NCBI GenBank assembly: GCA_910578035.1
Contig: CAJTOB010000037.1
Span: 1-15,941 of the forward strand
Direction of reading: 5' to 3'
Source of the DNA: an uncultured Muribaculaceae bacterium
GTDB taxonomy: Bacteria > Bacteroidota > Bacteroidia > Bacteroidales > Muribaculaceae
Length of the DNA: 15,941 bases
The position numbers and the translations under genes are program-made. The notes under the pieces were generated by a model that was not told the origin of the DNA, searched no databases, and worked only from the letters and a program-made list of their open reading frames with translations. The stretch's first letter is position 1. Each line of letters starts with the position of its first letter. Positions 6,725 to 12,963 of the stretch are shown one piece after another.

Positions 6725-7855
6725 TCATGCTTTCACCACGCCGATACCGGGGCGGTCTGTCAGAGTCACCTTGCCATCGACAATCTTCATGCCGTCGAAA
6801 ATATCGTTTGCAATGAGGAGATTGCCGTCAAGGTCGGCCCAGTCTACCATTGGAGCGAGCTGAGCTGCCGCCGATACGGCGCACGATGTCTCGGTCATAC
6901 AGCCGAGCATCACCTTCATGCCGAGAGCGCGGGCGAGCACTGCCATCTTGTAGGCCTCGTGCATGCCGGTGCTCTTCATAAGCTTGATATTGATACCGTC
7001 GTAGGCCTGCGCGGCACGACGCACGTCGGGCAGACGCTGCAGGAACTCATCGGCAATAATAGGCAGCGGCGAACGCTCACGCAGCCATGCCGTGTCGTCG
7101 ATAGCGGCCTTGTCCATCGGCTGCTCCACGAAGAGGCAGTTGCGCTCGGCCAGCCAGTGGCACATTTCGAGTGCCTTTTCCTTGTTGTTCCAGCCCTGGT
7201 TGGCGTCTACGCATATAGGTACATCGGTGTAGCGGCGAAGAGCCTCTACGGTTTCCTTGTCGTGGTCGAGACCCATCTTCACTTTCACCACCTTATAGGG
7301 CGCCGTTTCCTCGATTTTCTTGCGCATTTCGTCGGGATTGGCGTCGTAGCTGATAGTGAACGAAGTATTGGGGCAGTTATCGGGATTAAGACCCCAGATT
7401 TTATACCAGGGCTGATTCATAATCTTGCCCGTAAGGTCGTGGAGGGCAATGTCTACCGAGGCCTTTGCAGCGCGGTTGTTGGGCGCCACCTTCTCCATAT
7501 ACTCATGGATATCCTCAATGCGGAAGGGGTCGGAGAACTGGCTGAGGTCGAGCTTCGAAAGGAAGTCGCACACCGAAGCCACGCTCTCGCCCAGATATGG
7601 CGGCATGGAGGCCTCGCCGTAGCCGACTACGCCGTCGTATTCTATCTCTACCTGCACACCGGGGGTTGTGGTACGCTGGTTGCGGGCGAGATTGAAGGCA
7701 TGGCGGAGCTGGAGCTCATAGGGGCGGAACGAAAGATTGAGACGGCCTGATTTTCCCGTGGCCCGGGTGGCGCTGTCGAGTGCCGACAGCGATATGGGCG
7801 ATGCGGCAATCATTGCGCCAAGCATGCCTGTTTTAAGGAAATTTCTGCGGTTCAT
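6725..7855 (-). CDS. Exported dipeptide epimerase, L-Ala-D/L-Glu type (enolase superfamily)
   Basis: A 376-residue muconate-lactonizing-subgroup enolase-superfamily enzyme. Visible catalytic set: KVK with Lys191/Lys193, metal ligands Asp217 (CVDAN), Glu244 (VEQP) and Asp269 (IADE), the opposite-face Lys291 (INIKLM), and the Asp341-x-Asp343 pair (DLDG), which in dipeptide epimerases binds the substrate amino terminus. Together these fit interconversion of L-Ala-D-Glu and L-Ala-L-Glu in murein peptide catabolism; other Xaa-Glu dipeptides are possible. Unlike cytoplasmic E. coli YcjG it begins with MNRRNFLKTG plus a hydrophobic stretch to about residue 25, a twin-arginine-like or Sec export signal, so it probably acts in the periplasm. 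It begins 18 bases after the NlpC/P60 stop, in the same operon. Its stop lies 3 bases from the hairpin at 6655-6724. Confidence 0.88.
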   Translation of the reverse strand: MNRRNFLKTGMLGAMIAASPISLSALDSATRATGKSGRLNLSFRPYELQLRHAFNLARNQRTTTPGVQVEIEYDGVVGYGEASMPPYLGESVASVCDFLSKLDLSQFSDPFRIEDIHEYMEKVAPNNRAAKASVDIALHDLTGKIMNQPWYKIWGLNPDNCPNTSFTISYDANPDEMRKKIEETAPYKVVKVKMGLDHDKETVEALRRYTDVPICVDANQGWNNKEKALEMCHWLAERNCLFVEQPMDKAAIDDTAWLRERSPLPIIADEFLQRLPDVRRAAQAYDGINIKLMKSTGMHEAYKMAVLARALGMKVMLGCMTETSCAVSAAAQLAPMVDWADLDGNLLIANDIFDGMKIVDGKVTLTDRPGIGVVKA

Positions 7856-7873
7856 AGCTTTGAGAGTGGAAAA

Positions 7874-8878
7874 CTAAAAATACCATGGGTGGTCTATTAC
7901 ACGGGTGATACCCGGAGTGCCTTCGTTGCCGGCAATGCGCACGGCATGAAGGAACGGTGTTGTGAGATAGCCGTCGGCCTTGGGGTCTACACTGTTGCGC
8001 TTCACACGGCCTGAGGAGTGCACATACTCTCCGTCGTGGTCATAGATGGCCACATGGGTCACACGGCGCGTATCGGCATCGCCGAAGAAAAGGAGGTCGC
8101 CCTTGCGGCATTTGCGCCAGTCCTTGGCCTCGATACGGGTGCCAGTGACGGCTTGCTGCGAAGCGTCGCGCATGAGTATACGGCCATTGTCGAAGTAGCT
8201 CACCTTCGCCAGGCCCGAGCAGTCGAGCGCCTTGGTGGTCGTGCCGCCCCAGAGATAGGTTATGCCCATCATAGACGAAGCCATATCGATGATTTTGTCG
8301 GGGTCGAAGTCCTGCCCGGCCCAGATTTCAATCTTTTCAACAGCCGAAGCGGGCACATAGCCTTTGCGTCCGTCGGGAAGAACGACCGGCTGGTAGCCTC
8401 CGGCGGCTTCTCCGCCCGACTCGACTATACAGCCGTTCACAAGGTCGGAAACAACATCGGTGCCTTTCTTTATCTCACCCGGGGCGACAGATACATTTAT
8501 CTGGAACGGCGATACAACGACAAAACGGTCGGCCTTGCGCCAGGCGGCCATTTCCTCCGGTGTCTTTTCGACAACCGACGACGACGGAATCCAGCCCGTA
8601 TAACCGTCGGGGGTCTGGATATGCCACCAGTTGCCTTTCTCGATAACGCGCACGGGCATGCCCATTATTGCCTGAGTAGACATTTCGGCCGCATGACGGC
8701 CCTGGGTGCGTATCGAAGCTGCCGACAGGCGCACCTGCGCCCATTGGTCTACTGCCGATGCGCCGGCCTCAACAAGAGCGCGGGCGGCACGGGCGTCGTC
8801 TTCCTTCGTTCCGGCCGCGGCAAGGGGGCAGATGGCGGCCGCACAAAGCACACATATTATTAATCTGCGTAGTTTCAT
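7874..8878 (-). CDS. NlpC/P60 cysteine endopeptidase with two SH3b domains (murein peptide hydrolase)
   Basis: A 334-residue secreted hydrolase with a signal peptide (residues 1-22). Two bacterial SH3-like modules follow: about 45-105 (GNWWHIQTPDGYTGWIPSSSV) and about 118-183 (QPVVLPDGRKGYVPASAV). The NlpC/P60 domain covers about 190-315, with YLWGG at 208-212, catalytic Cys220 in ALDCSGL, His275 in VTHVAIY and a third polar residue, His287, in YVHSSG. Enzymes of this layout cleave gamma-D-Glu to diamino-acid bonds in stem peptides with a free N-terminal L-Ala, releasing L-Ala-D-Glu, the substrate of the epimerase encoded next. The start ATG overlaps the upstream stop (ATGA). The family has characterised Bacteroides homologues of the same architecture. 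Substrate assignment here is by family and context. Confidence 0.9.
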   Translation of the reverse strand: MKLRRLIICVLCAAAICPLAAAGTKEDDARAARALVEAGASAVDQWAQVRLSAASIRTQGRHAAEMSTQAIMGMPVRVIEKGNWWHIQTPDGYTGWIPSSSVVEKTPEEMAAWRKADRFVVVSPFQINVSVAPGEIKKGTDVVSDLVNGCIVESGGEAAGGYQPVVLPDGRKGYVPASAVEKIEIWAGQDFDPDKIIDMASSMMGITYLWGGTTTKALDCSGLAKVSYFDNGRILMRDASQQAVTGTRIEAKDWRKCRKGDLLFFGDADTRRVTHVAIYDHDGEYVHSSGRVKRNSVDPKADGYLTTPFLHAVRIAGNEGTPGITRVIDHPWYF

Positions 8879-10269
8879 TTGGAAGATACTTCTACAGGTT
8901 CAACAGAAATGAGCTGGAAATATGAATTCCAGCCGGGATAGAAAAGATTGCCGCGCGAGCATTCGACCTCGCCGGCCTGGAAATCGACAGTCTCGCTGCG
9001 CACATATTTCTTGGGCGGATAGAGCTCGCCGCACACGCCCTTGTTGGTCGAGAAACGGTGCGAGTCCATGCCGTGCGAGTAGAATGTCTGCGCGTCTTTG
9101 TCGGCGGTGTTGCCGTAGCGTCCGAACGACACATCGATGGGCACCCAGCCTACGCCTTCGAAATATGTCTCGGCCCAGTCGTGATAGTTCTTCTCGCCCG
9201 GGTGGAGCATCCAGCCGCTTTCCCAGCGCGCGGGCACGCCAAGAGTGCGCATGAGCGATATATACAGAAGCGACACCTGACCGCAGTCGCCGTGGCGCTC
9301 GCGGAGCACATAGGTCGGAATGCAGTCGATTGTACTGTATTCGCGTGCTCCCGCCCAGGGGAACTGCATGATATAGTCGGCAACGAGCTCGCTCTGTCGG
9401 TGAGGATTTGTCTCCGAGCCGACAATGGCACGCGCCAGCGAGTCGAGGCGCACAATGTGCGGGGCCTCGAAGGCGGTATAACGGCGATAGAGTTCGCTGT
9501 CCTTATTGTAAGGCTTCATGCGGGCCTCTATTTCCTTACCCGAGGTAAATTTACCCTTGGTTATATATGTGCCGACATACTCGAAGCGGGCTGTATCGCC
9601 CTCGGCCGGAGCCGGCAGAATCATAGAAATGGTATTGTGCACCGAACGGTCGCCCGACAGGATATATTCTGCCGGCTCGGCGCCGACGATAAGCACATTC
9701 TCCTGACGATCGCAGAGCTCGCCTTCGAGAGGCACGGGCATCCACACCCTGATACTGTCGCCTTCGAGAGCCTTATGATAGGGTACCTCGATGCCGAAGC
9801 GGTAGGTCACACGATGAGCAAGGCCTTTGGGATTGGTTCCGCGATAATGGCCAAGGACAGAATCGACATACGAAAGTCGTTTCTCGGTGGCGTCGTAGCC
9901 GCGGTCGGTAATGCCTCCGTTATATGCCGGGTTGAGCAAATCGAGATTGCGGGGCGACTTGCGGTGCACGCGCATCACACCGTCGATTTCGCGGCCTTCG
10001 ATATAATGACATGCAAGAAAGGAATCGACATCGGCGTCGGTGACCTCGGGGTGTCTCTCTCGTATTGCGGCGCGGGCCTCATCGAGGGTTAGTGAAAAAT
10101 CCGACAGAATCCGTTTGTCGATAGCCTTCGCAGAATCAGCCTCGAGCCAGACAGGGTCGTCGGCGCGGCCTGTGACTTCCGCCTGAATCTCCTCGGAGTG
10201 GCGCGAAAGCTGATAAGCGCCTATGGCGCCTGCCACTATGACCAATGCGACAGTAATAGTTTTTTTCAT
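8875..10269 (-). CDS. Membrane-anchored transglutaminase-like (cysteine protease fold) protein
   Basis: A 464-residue protein with one N-terminal hydrophobic segment (residues 4-20) after MKK, so a signal anchor or signal peptide places it in the periplasm. The C-terminal half is a transglutaminase-core domain: Cys329 in RHGDCGQVSLLYISLMRTLG, His363 in NYHDWAETYFEG and Asp379 in WVPIDVSFG form the expected catalytic triad. In bacteria such domains usually act as peptidases or amidases rather than crosslinkers. The N-terminal 300 residues contain no domain I can name; the region around 150-240 (AHRVTYRFGIEVPYH, IRVWMPVP) resembles the beta-sandwich preceding the core in other bacterial members. 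It is first in the minus-strand cluster, preceded by a good promoter, and overlaps the NlpC/P60 gene by 4 bases. A role in murein-peptide processing is inferred from context. Confidence 0.82.
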   Translation of the reverse strand: MKKTITVALVIVAGAIGAYQLSRHSEEIQAEVTGRADDPVWLEADSAKAIDKRILSDFSLTLDEARAAIRERHPEVTDADVDSFLACHYIEGREIDGVMRVHRKSPRNLDLLNPAYNGGITDRGYDATEKRLSYVDSVLGHYRGTNPKGLAHRVTYRFGIEVPYHKALEGDSIRVWMPVPLEGELCDRQENVLIVGAEPAEYILSGDRSVHNTISMILPAPAEGDTARFEYVGTYITKGKFTSGKEIEARMKPYNKDSELYRRYTAFEAPHIVRLDSLARAIVGSETNPHRQSELVADYIMQFPWAGAREYSTIDCIPTYVLRERHGDCGQVSLLYISLMRTLGVPARWESGWMLHPGEKNYHDWAETYFEGVGWVPIDVSFGRYGNTADKDAQTFYSHGMDSHRFSTNKGVCGELYPPKKYVRSETVDFQAGEVECSRGNLFYPGWNSYFQLISVEPVEVSSK

Positions 10270-10328
10270 GGGTAATTGTGATAATAGATCGAATTTTTGT
10301 CATACCTTGGAATAGGTATATTTTCGTT

Positions 10329-10359
10329 CAAAGATACTATTTTTTATCAGAACCCCAAA
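10329..10359 (-). promoter_or_regulatory. Predicted promoter of the murein-peptide cluster (minus strand)
   Basis: On the minus strand TTTG (complement of 10356-10359) is followed after 19 nt by TATCTTTG (complement of 10329-10336), a full match to the Bacteroidetes -33/-7 consensus. It lies 60 bases upstream of the transglutaminase-like gene start at 10269. No promoter of similar quality was found further down the cluster, supporting a five-gene transcript. Confidence 0.7.
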
Positions 10360-10378
10360 ACGGTTTCAGCTTTTTTAG

Positions 10379-10386
10379 TATTTTTG
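10379..10386 (+). promoter_or_regulatory. Predicted -7 box for the OB-fold-like lipoprotein gene
   Basis: TATTTTTG matches TAnnTTTG and lies 17 bases before the ATG at 10404, which implies a very short leader. No TTTG occurs at the proper -33 distance. The position where it should be is occupied by the -33 box of the opposing promoter (10356-10359), so the two promoters would compete. Confidence 0.5.
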
Positions 10387-10403
10387 CACAAAAACAATTT
10401 CCT

Positions 10404-10952
10404 ATGAAACTACACACTTTATTCTGTTTTATCATCGCTCTGGCAGCCATGAGCTGCACCGAAAAGAAAGAGGCCACCCAGGCCGCGCCTCTCACTGTAG
10501 ACTCGCTTATGACCGAAGCCGAGGCATTCCTTGGCGACACCGTGACCGTCGAAGGCACATGCTCGCATCTGTGCAAGCACGGAGGCCGCAAGGCATTCCT
10601 CGTCGGCGCCGACAGCACCACAGTGCTCCGCTGCGAGGCCACGCCTGAAATGGGTGGCGCGTTCGCACCCGACTGCGTGGGCCAAACCCTCACCGTGCGC
10701 GGCATCGTGCGCGAAAACCGCATCGACGAAAAGGCCGTAGCCCAGATGGAAGCACTCTATCTTGCCTCCGACACCACCGCCAGCAAGCACGAAGCCTGCG
10801 ATACCGAAAAGAAGGCCCAGGGCCAGGCAGAACTAAACTCATTCGAAGCCCGCATGGCCGACTACCGCGCCAAAATAGCGGCCCGCACCGAAGCCGAAGC
10901 CAAGCCCTACCTCTCCTTCTACTACATCGAGGCGACTTCTTATTCTAAGTAA
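10404..10952 (+). CDS. Small lipoprotein with OB-fold-like domain and a CxHxCxH motif
   Basis: A 182-residue protein read from the ATG at 10404. An upstream in-frame ATG at 10278 would put 42 odd residues before an evident signal peptide and would start upstream of the -7 box. MKLHTLFCFIIALAAMSC is a lipoprotein signal with the lipidated cysteine at 18. Residues 31-120 (LTVDSLMTEAEAFLGDTVTVEGTC through TLTVRGIVRENRIDEKAV) have the strand pattern of an OB-fold (tRNA_anti/DUF-type) domain. Inside it is Cys53-x-His55-x-Cys57-x-His59, with further cysteines at 77, 91 and 132. The tail (about 135-175) is a charged helix. The function is unknown to me; metal or cofactor binding is a guess. The last codons (SYSK) and the stop already lie inside the heptamer array that follows. 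Confidence 0.75.
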   Translation: MKLHTLFCFIIALAAMSCTEKKEATQAAPLTVDSLMTEAEAFLGDTVTVEGTCSHLCKHGGRKAFLVGADSTTVLRCEATPEMGGAFAPDCVGQTLTVRGIVRENRIDEKAVAQMEALYLASDTTASKHEACDTEKKAQGQAELNSFEARMADYRAKIAARTEAEAKPYLSFYYIEATSYSK

Positions 10953-11086
10953 GAAATTCTAAGTAAGAAGTAATGAGTAAAAAGTAATAAGCTATACGTA
11001 ATTAAGTAATAAGTTATAAGTTGGAAGGGTCAGGAAGATGGTGCTCAGTGCCATTCTCTTGACTCTTTCAACTTATTACTTTATAC
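10945..11086. repeat. AGTAAxx heptamer array plus long imperfect hairpin
   Basis: The word AGTA or a one-base variant recurs with exact 7-bp spacing at 10948, (10955), 10962, 10969, 10976, 10983, (10990) and 10997. After a single 1-bp slip it continues at 11005, 11012 and 11019. Reverse-complement units sit at 11069-11086. The inner arms 11021-11041 and 11051-11071 pair over 21 bp around a 9-nt loop. In plus-strand RNA the stem has four G-U pairs and one A-C mismatch. The array starts within the final codons of the lipoprotein gene and ends 38 bases before the fumarase promoter. A 3'-end hairpin or weak terminator is likely (inference). Confidence 0.8.
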
Positions 11087-11123
11087 ACTCCATTTACCCT
11101 CCGCGATTCTGTCGTTTCGGAAA

Positions 11124-11155
11124 TTTGGGGGTATGAGGGAATTTTGCTATTTTTG
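11124..11155 (+). promoter_or_regulatory. Predicted promoter of the fumarase gene
   Basis: TTTG at 11124-11127, a 20-nt spacer and TATTTTTG at 11148-11155 match the Bacteroidetes consensus completely. Transcription would start near 11160, which excludes the ATG at 11133 as start codon and supports the ATG at 11187. Confidence 0.75.
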
Positions 11156-11186
11156 TGGCAAAGATAAACATACCCATAATACACAT

Positions 11187-12836
11187 ATGGCAACAAAACC
11201 GTTTCATTACCAAGAGATGTTCCCTCTGGGACCTGATACCACCGAGTATTACCATCTCACCTCAGACTATGTCCACACCGAAACATGGGGCGGACACGAA
11301 TTCCTGGTCGTAGACCCCGAAGCACTCACAGTGCTCTCGCGCCAGGCCACTCACGACAATGCCTTCATGCTCCGCCGCGAGCACAATGCCATGGTTGCCA
11401 AGATTCTGGCAGACCCCGAAGCAAGCGAGAACGACAAGTTTGTGGCTCTCACCATGCTCCGCAATGCCGAAGTAGCTGCCAAAGGCCAGCTCCCCTTCTG
11501 CCAGGACACCGGCACAGCAATCTGCCATGCGTCCAAGGGCCAGTTCGTATTTACAGGCTGCAACGACGAAGAGAAAATATCGCACGGCGTATATCTCACA
11601 TACACAACCGACAATCTCCGCTATAGCCAGAACGCTCCCCTCACCATGTATGAGGAAGTGAACACCGGCTGCAACCTCCCCGCCCAGATTGATATCCACG
11701 CCACCGAAGGCGACGAATATCACTTCCTCTTCGTAGCCAAGGGCGGTGGCTCTGCAAACAAGACATATCTCTATCAGGAAACCAAGGCGACCATCAACCC
11801 CGACCGCCTTGTGCCTTTCCTCATCGAGAAAATGAAGTCGCTCGGCACTGCGGCCTGCCCTCCCTACCACATTGCATTCGTCATCGGCGGTACTTCGGCC
11901 GAAAAGAACCTCGAGGTTGTCAAGAAGGCTTCTGTGAAATATCTCGACGCCCTCCCCACAAAGGGCAATGAGTACGGCCACGCATTCCGCGACCTCGAAC
12001 TCGAGGCTACCCTCAAGAAAGCCTCCGAAGAACTCGGCCTCGGCGCCCAGTTCGGCGGCAAATACTTCGCACACGATATCCGCGTGATACGTCTGCCCCG
12101 TCACGGCGCTTCCTGCCCCATCGGCATGGGCGTGAGCTGCTCGGCCGACCGCAATGTGAAGGCTAAAATCAACCGCGAAGGCCTCTGGATTGAGAAACTC
12201 GACGCCAACCCCGGCGAACTCATTCCCGAAGAATACCGTCGCCAGGGCGAAGGCGAAGTCGTGAAAATCGACCTCAACCGCCCCATGGCAGAAGTTCTCG
12301 CCGAACTCAGCAAATATCCCGTGTCGACCCGCCTGTCGCTCAAAGGCACCATCATCGTAGGCCGCGACATCGCACACGCCAAAATCAAAGAGCGCCTCGA
12401 CAAGGGCGAACCCATGCCCCAGTACCTCAAGGACCACCCCATCTACTACGCAGGCCCCGCCAAGACTCCCGCCGGCATGCCCTCGGGCTCTTTCGGCCCC
12501 ACCACCGCAGGCCGCATGGACAGCTATGTAGACCAGTTCCAGAGCGCCGGCGGCTCTATGATAATGATTGCCAAGGGCAACCGCTCGAAGGCCGTAACCG
12601 ACGCCTGCCAGAAGCACGGCGGCTTCTACCTCGGCTCAATCGGCGGCCCGGCAGCCGTTCTGGCTCAGAACTCCATCAAGAACGTCGAGCTCCTCGAATA
12701 CCCCGAACTCGGCATGGAGGCTATCTGGAAAATCGAGGTCGAAGACTTCCCCGCCTTCATACTCGTCGACGACAAGGGCAACGATTTCTTTACCGAAATC
12801 TCTGAAAAGTGCAAAAACTGCGGTCTGAATAAGTAA
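11187..12836 (+). CDS. fum: Fumarate hydratase class I (iron-sulfur, dimeric type)
   Basis: A 549-residue cytoplasmic enzyme that reversibly hydrates fumarate to L-malate; in Bacteroidales it serves the reductive branch to succinate/propionate. [4Fe-4S] cluster ligands are recognisable as Cys105 (PFCQDTGT), Cys224 (TAACPPYH) and Cys318 (GVSCSADRN), with spacings of 119 and 94 residues, the spacings I recall for the structurally known Leishmania enzyme. N-terminal (about 10-330) and C-terminal (about 380-530, with GRDIAHAK, YYAGPAKTP, GSFGPTTAGRMD and IGGPAA) domains are both complete, giving the fused alpha-beta form. The start is ATG 11187 (MATKPF), since an in-frame ATG 54 bases upstream overlaps the promoter. 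It is monocistronic: its own promoter lies before it and a strong hairpin after it. The C-terminal CKNC pair is an extra. FumA versus FumB cannot be told from sequence, and a tartrate dehydratase is unlikely. Confidence 0.95.
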   Translation: MATKPFHYQEMFPLGPDTTEYYHLTSDYVHTETWGGHEFLVVDPEALTVLSRQATHDNAFMLRREHNAMVAKILADPEASENDKFVALTMLRNAEVAAKGQLPFCQDTGTAICHASKGQFVFTGCNDEEKISHGVYLTYTTDNLRYSQNAPLTMYEEVNTGCNLPAQIDIHATEGDEYHFLFVAKGGGSANKTYLYQETKATINPDRLVPFLIEKMKSLGTAACPPYHIAFVIGGTSAEKNLEVVKKASVKYLDALPTKGNEYGHAFRDLELEATLKKASEELGLGAQFGGKYFAHDIRVIRLPRHGASCPIGMGVSCSADRNVKAKINREGLWIEKLDANPGELIPEEYRRQGEGEVVKIDLNRPMAEVLAELSKYPVSTRLSLKGTIIVGRDIAHAKIKERLDKGEPMPQYLKDHPIYYAGPAKTPAGMPSGSFGPTTAGRMDSYVDQFQSAGGSMIMIAKGNRSKAVTDACQKHGGFYLGSIGGPAAVLAQNSIKNVELLEYPELGMEAIWKIEVEDFPAFILVDDKGNDFFTEISEKCKNCGLNK

Positions 12837-12855
12837 TCACCGCCGCTACCAATAC

Positions 12856-12898
12856 AACCCGCCCAGGCTCTGTCAACAACTCGAGCCCGGGCGGGTTT
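12856..12898 (+). terminator. Intrinsic-type terminator after fumarase
   Basis: Arms 12856-12870 and 12883-12897 form a 15-bp GC-rich stem (AACCCGCCC core) with a single mismatch and a 12-nt loop, followed by a short T-run. It lies 20 bases after the fumarase stop and before the next gene, so it should separate the two transcripts. Confidence 0.8.
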
Positions 12899-12963
12899 AA
12901 ACCATTTTAAAAGCCGTTTGTCTTATAGCTATACGGCCTTTATGGCTATAACACCACTTCATC

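Noticed and set aside
9058..10092. 344-codon plus-strand open frame across the transglutaminase-like gene
   Set aside because: The minus-strand frame carries a complete Cys-His-Asp triad and a promoter; the plus-strand translation shows nothing recognisable.
11262..12617. 451-codon open frame antisense to fumarase
   Set aside because: Mirror frame of a highly conserved enzyme with strong codon bias; the translation is Val/Gly/Ala/Phe-rich with no domain.
12899..12963. Promoter for the alpha-2-macroglobulin gene
   Set aside because: TTTG at 12917-12920 is present, but no TAnnTTTG lies at the right distance; only a palindrome (12924-12933) is seen, so no promoter is called.
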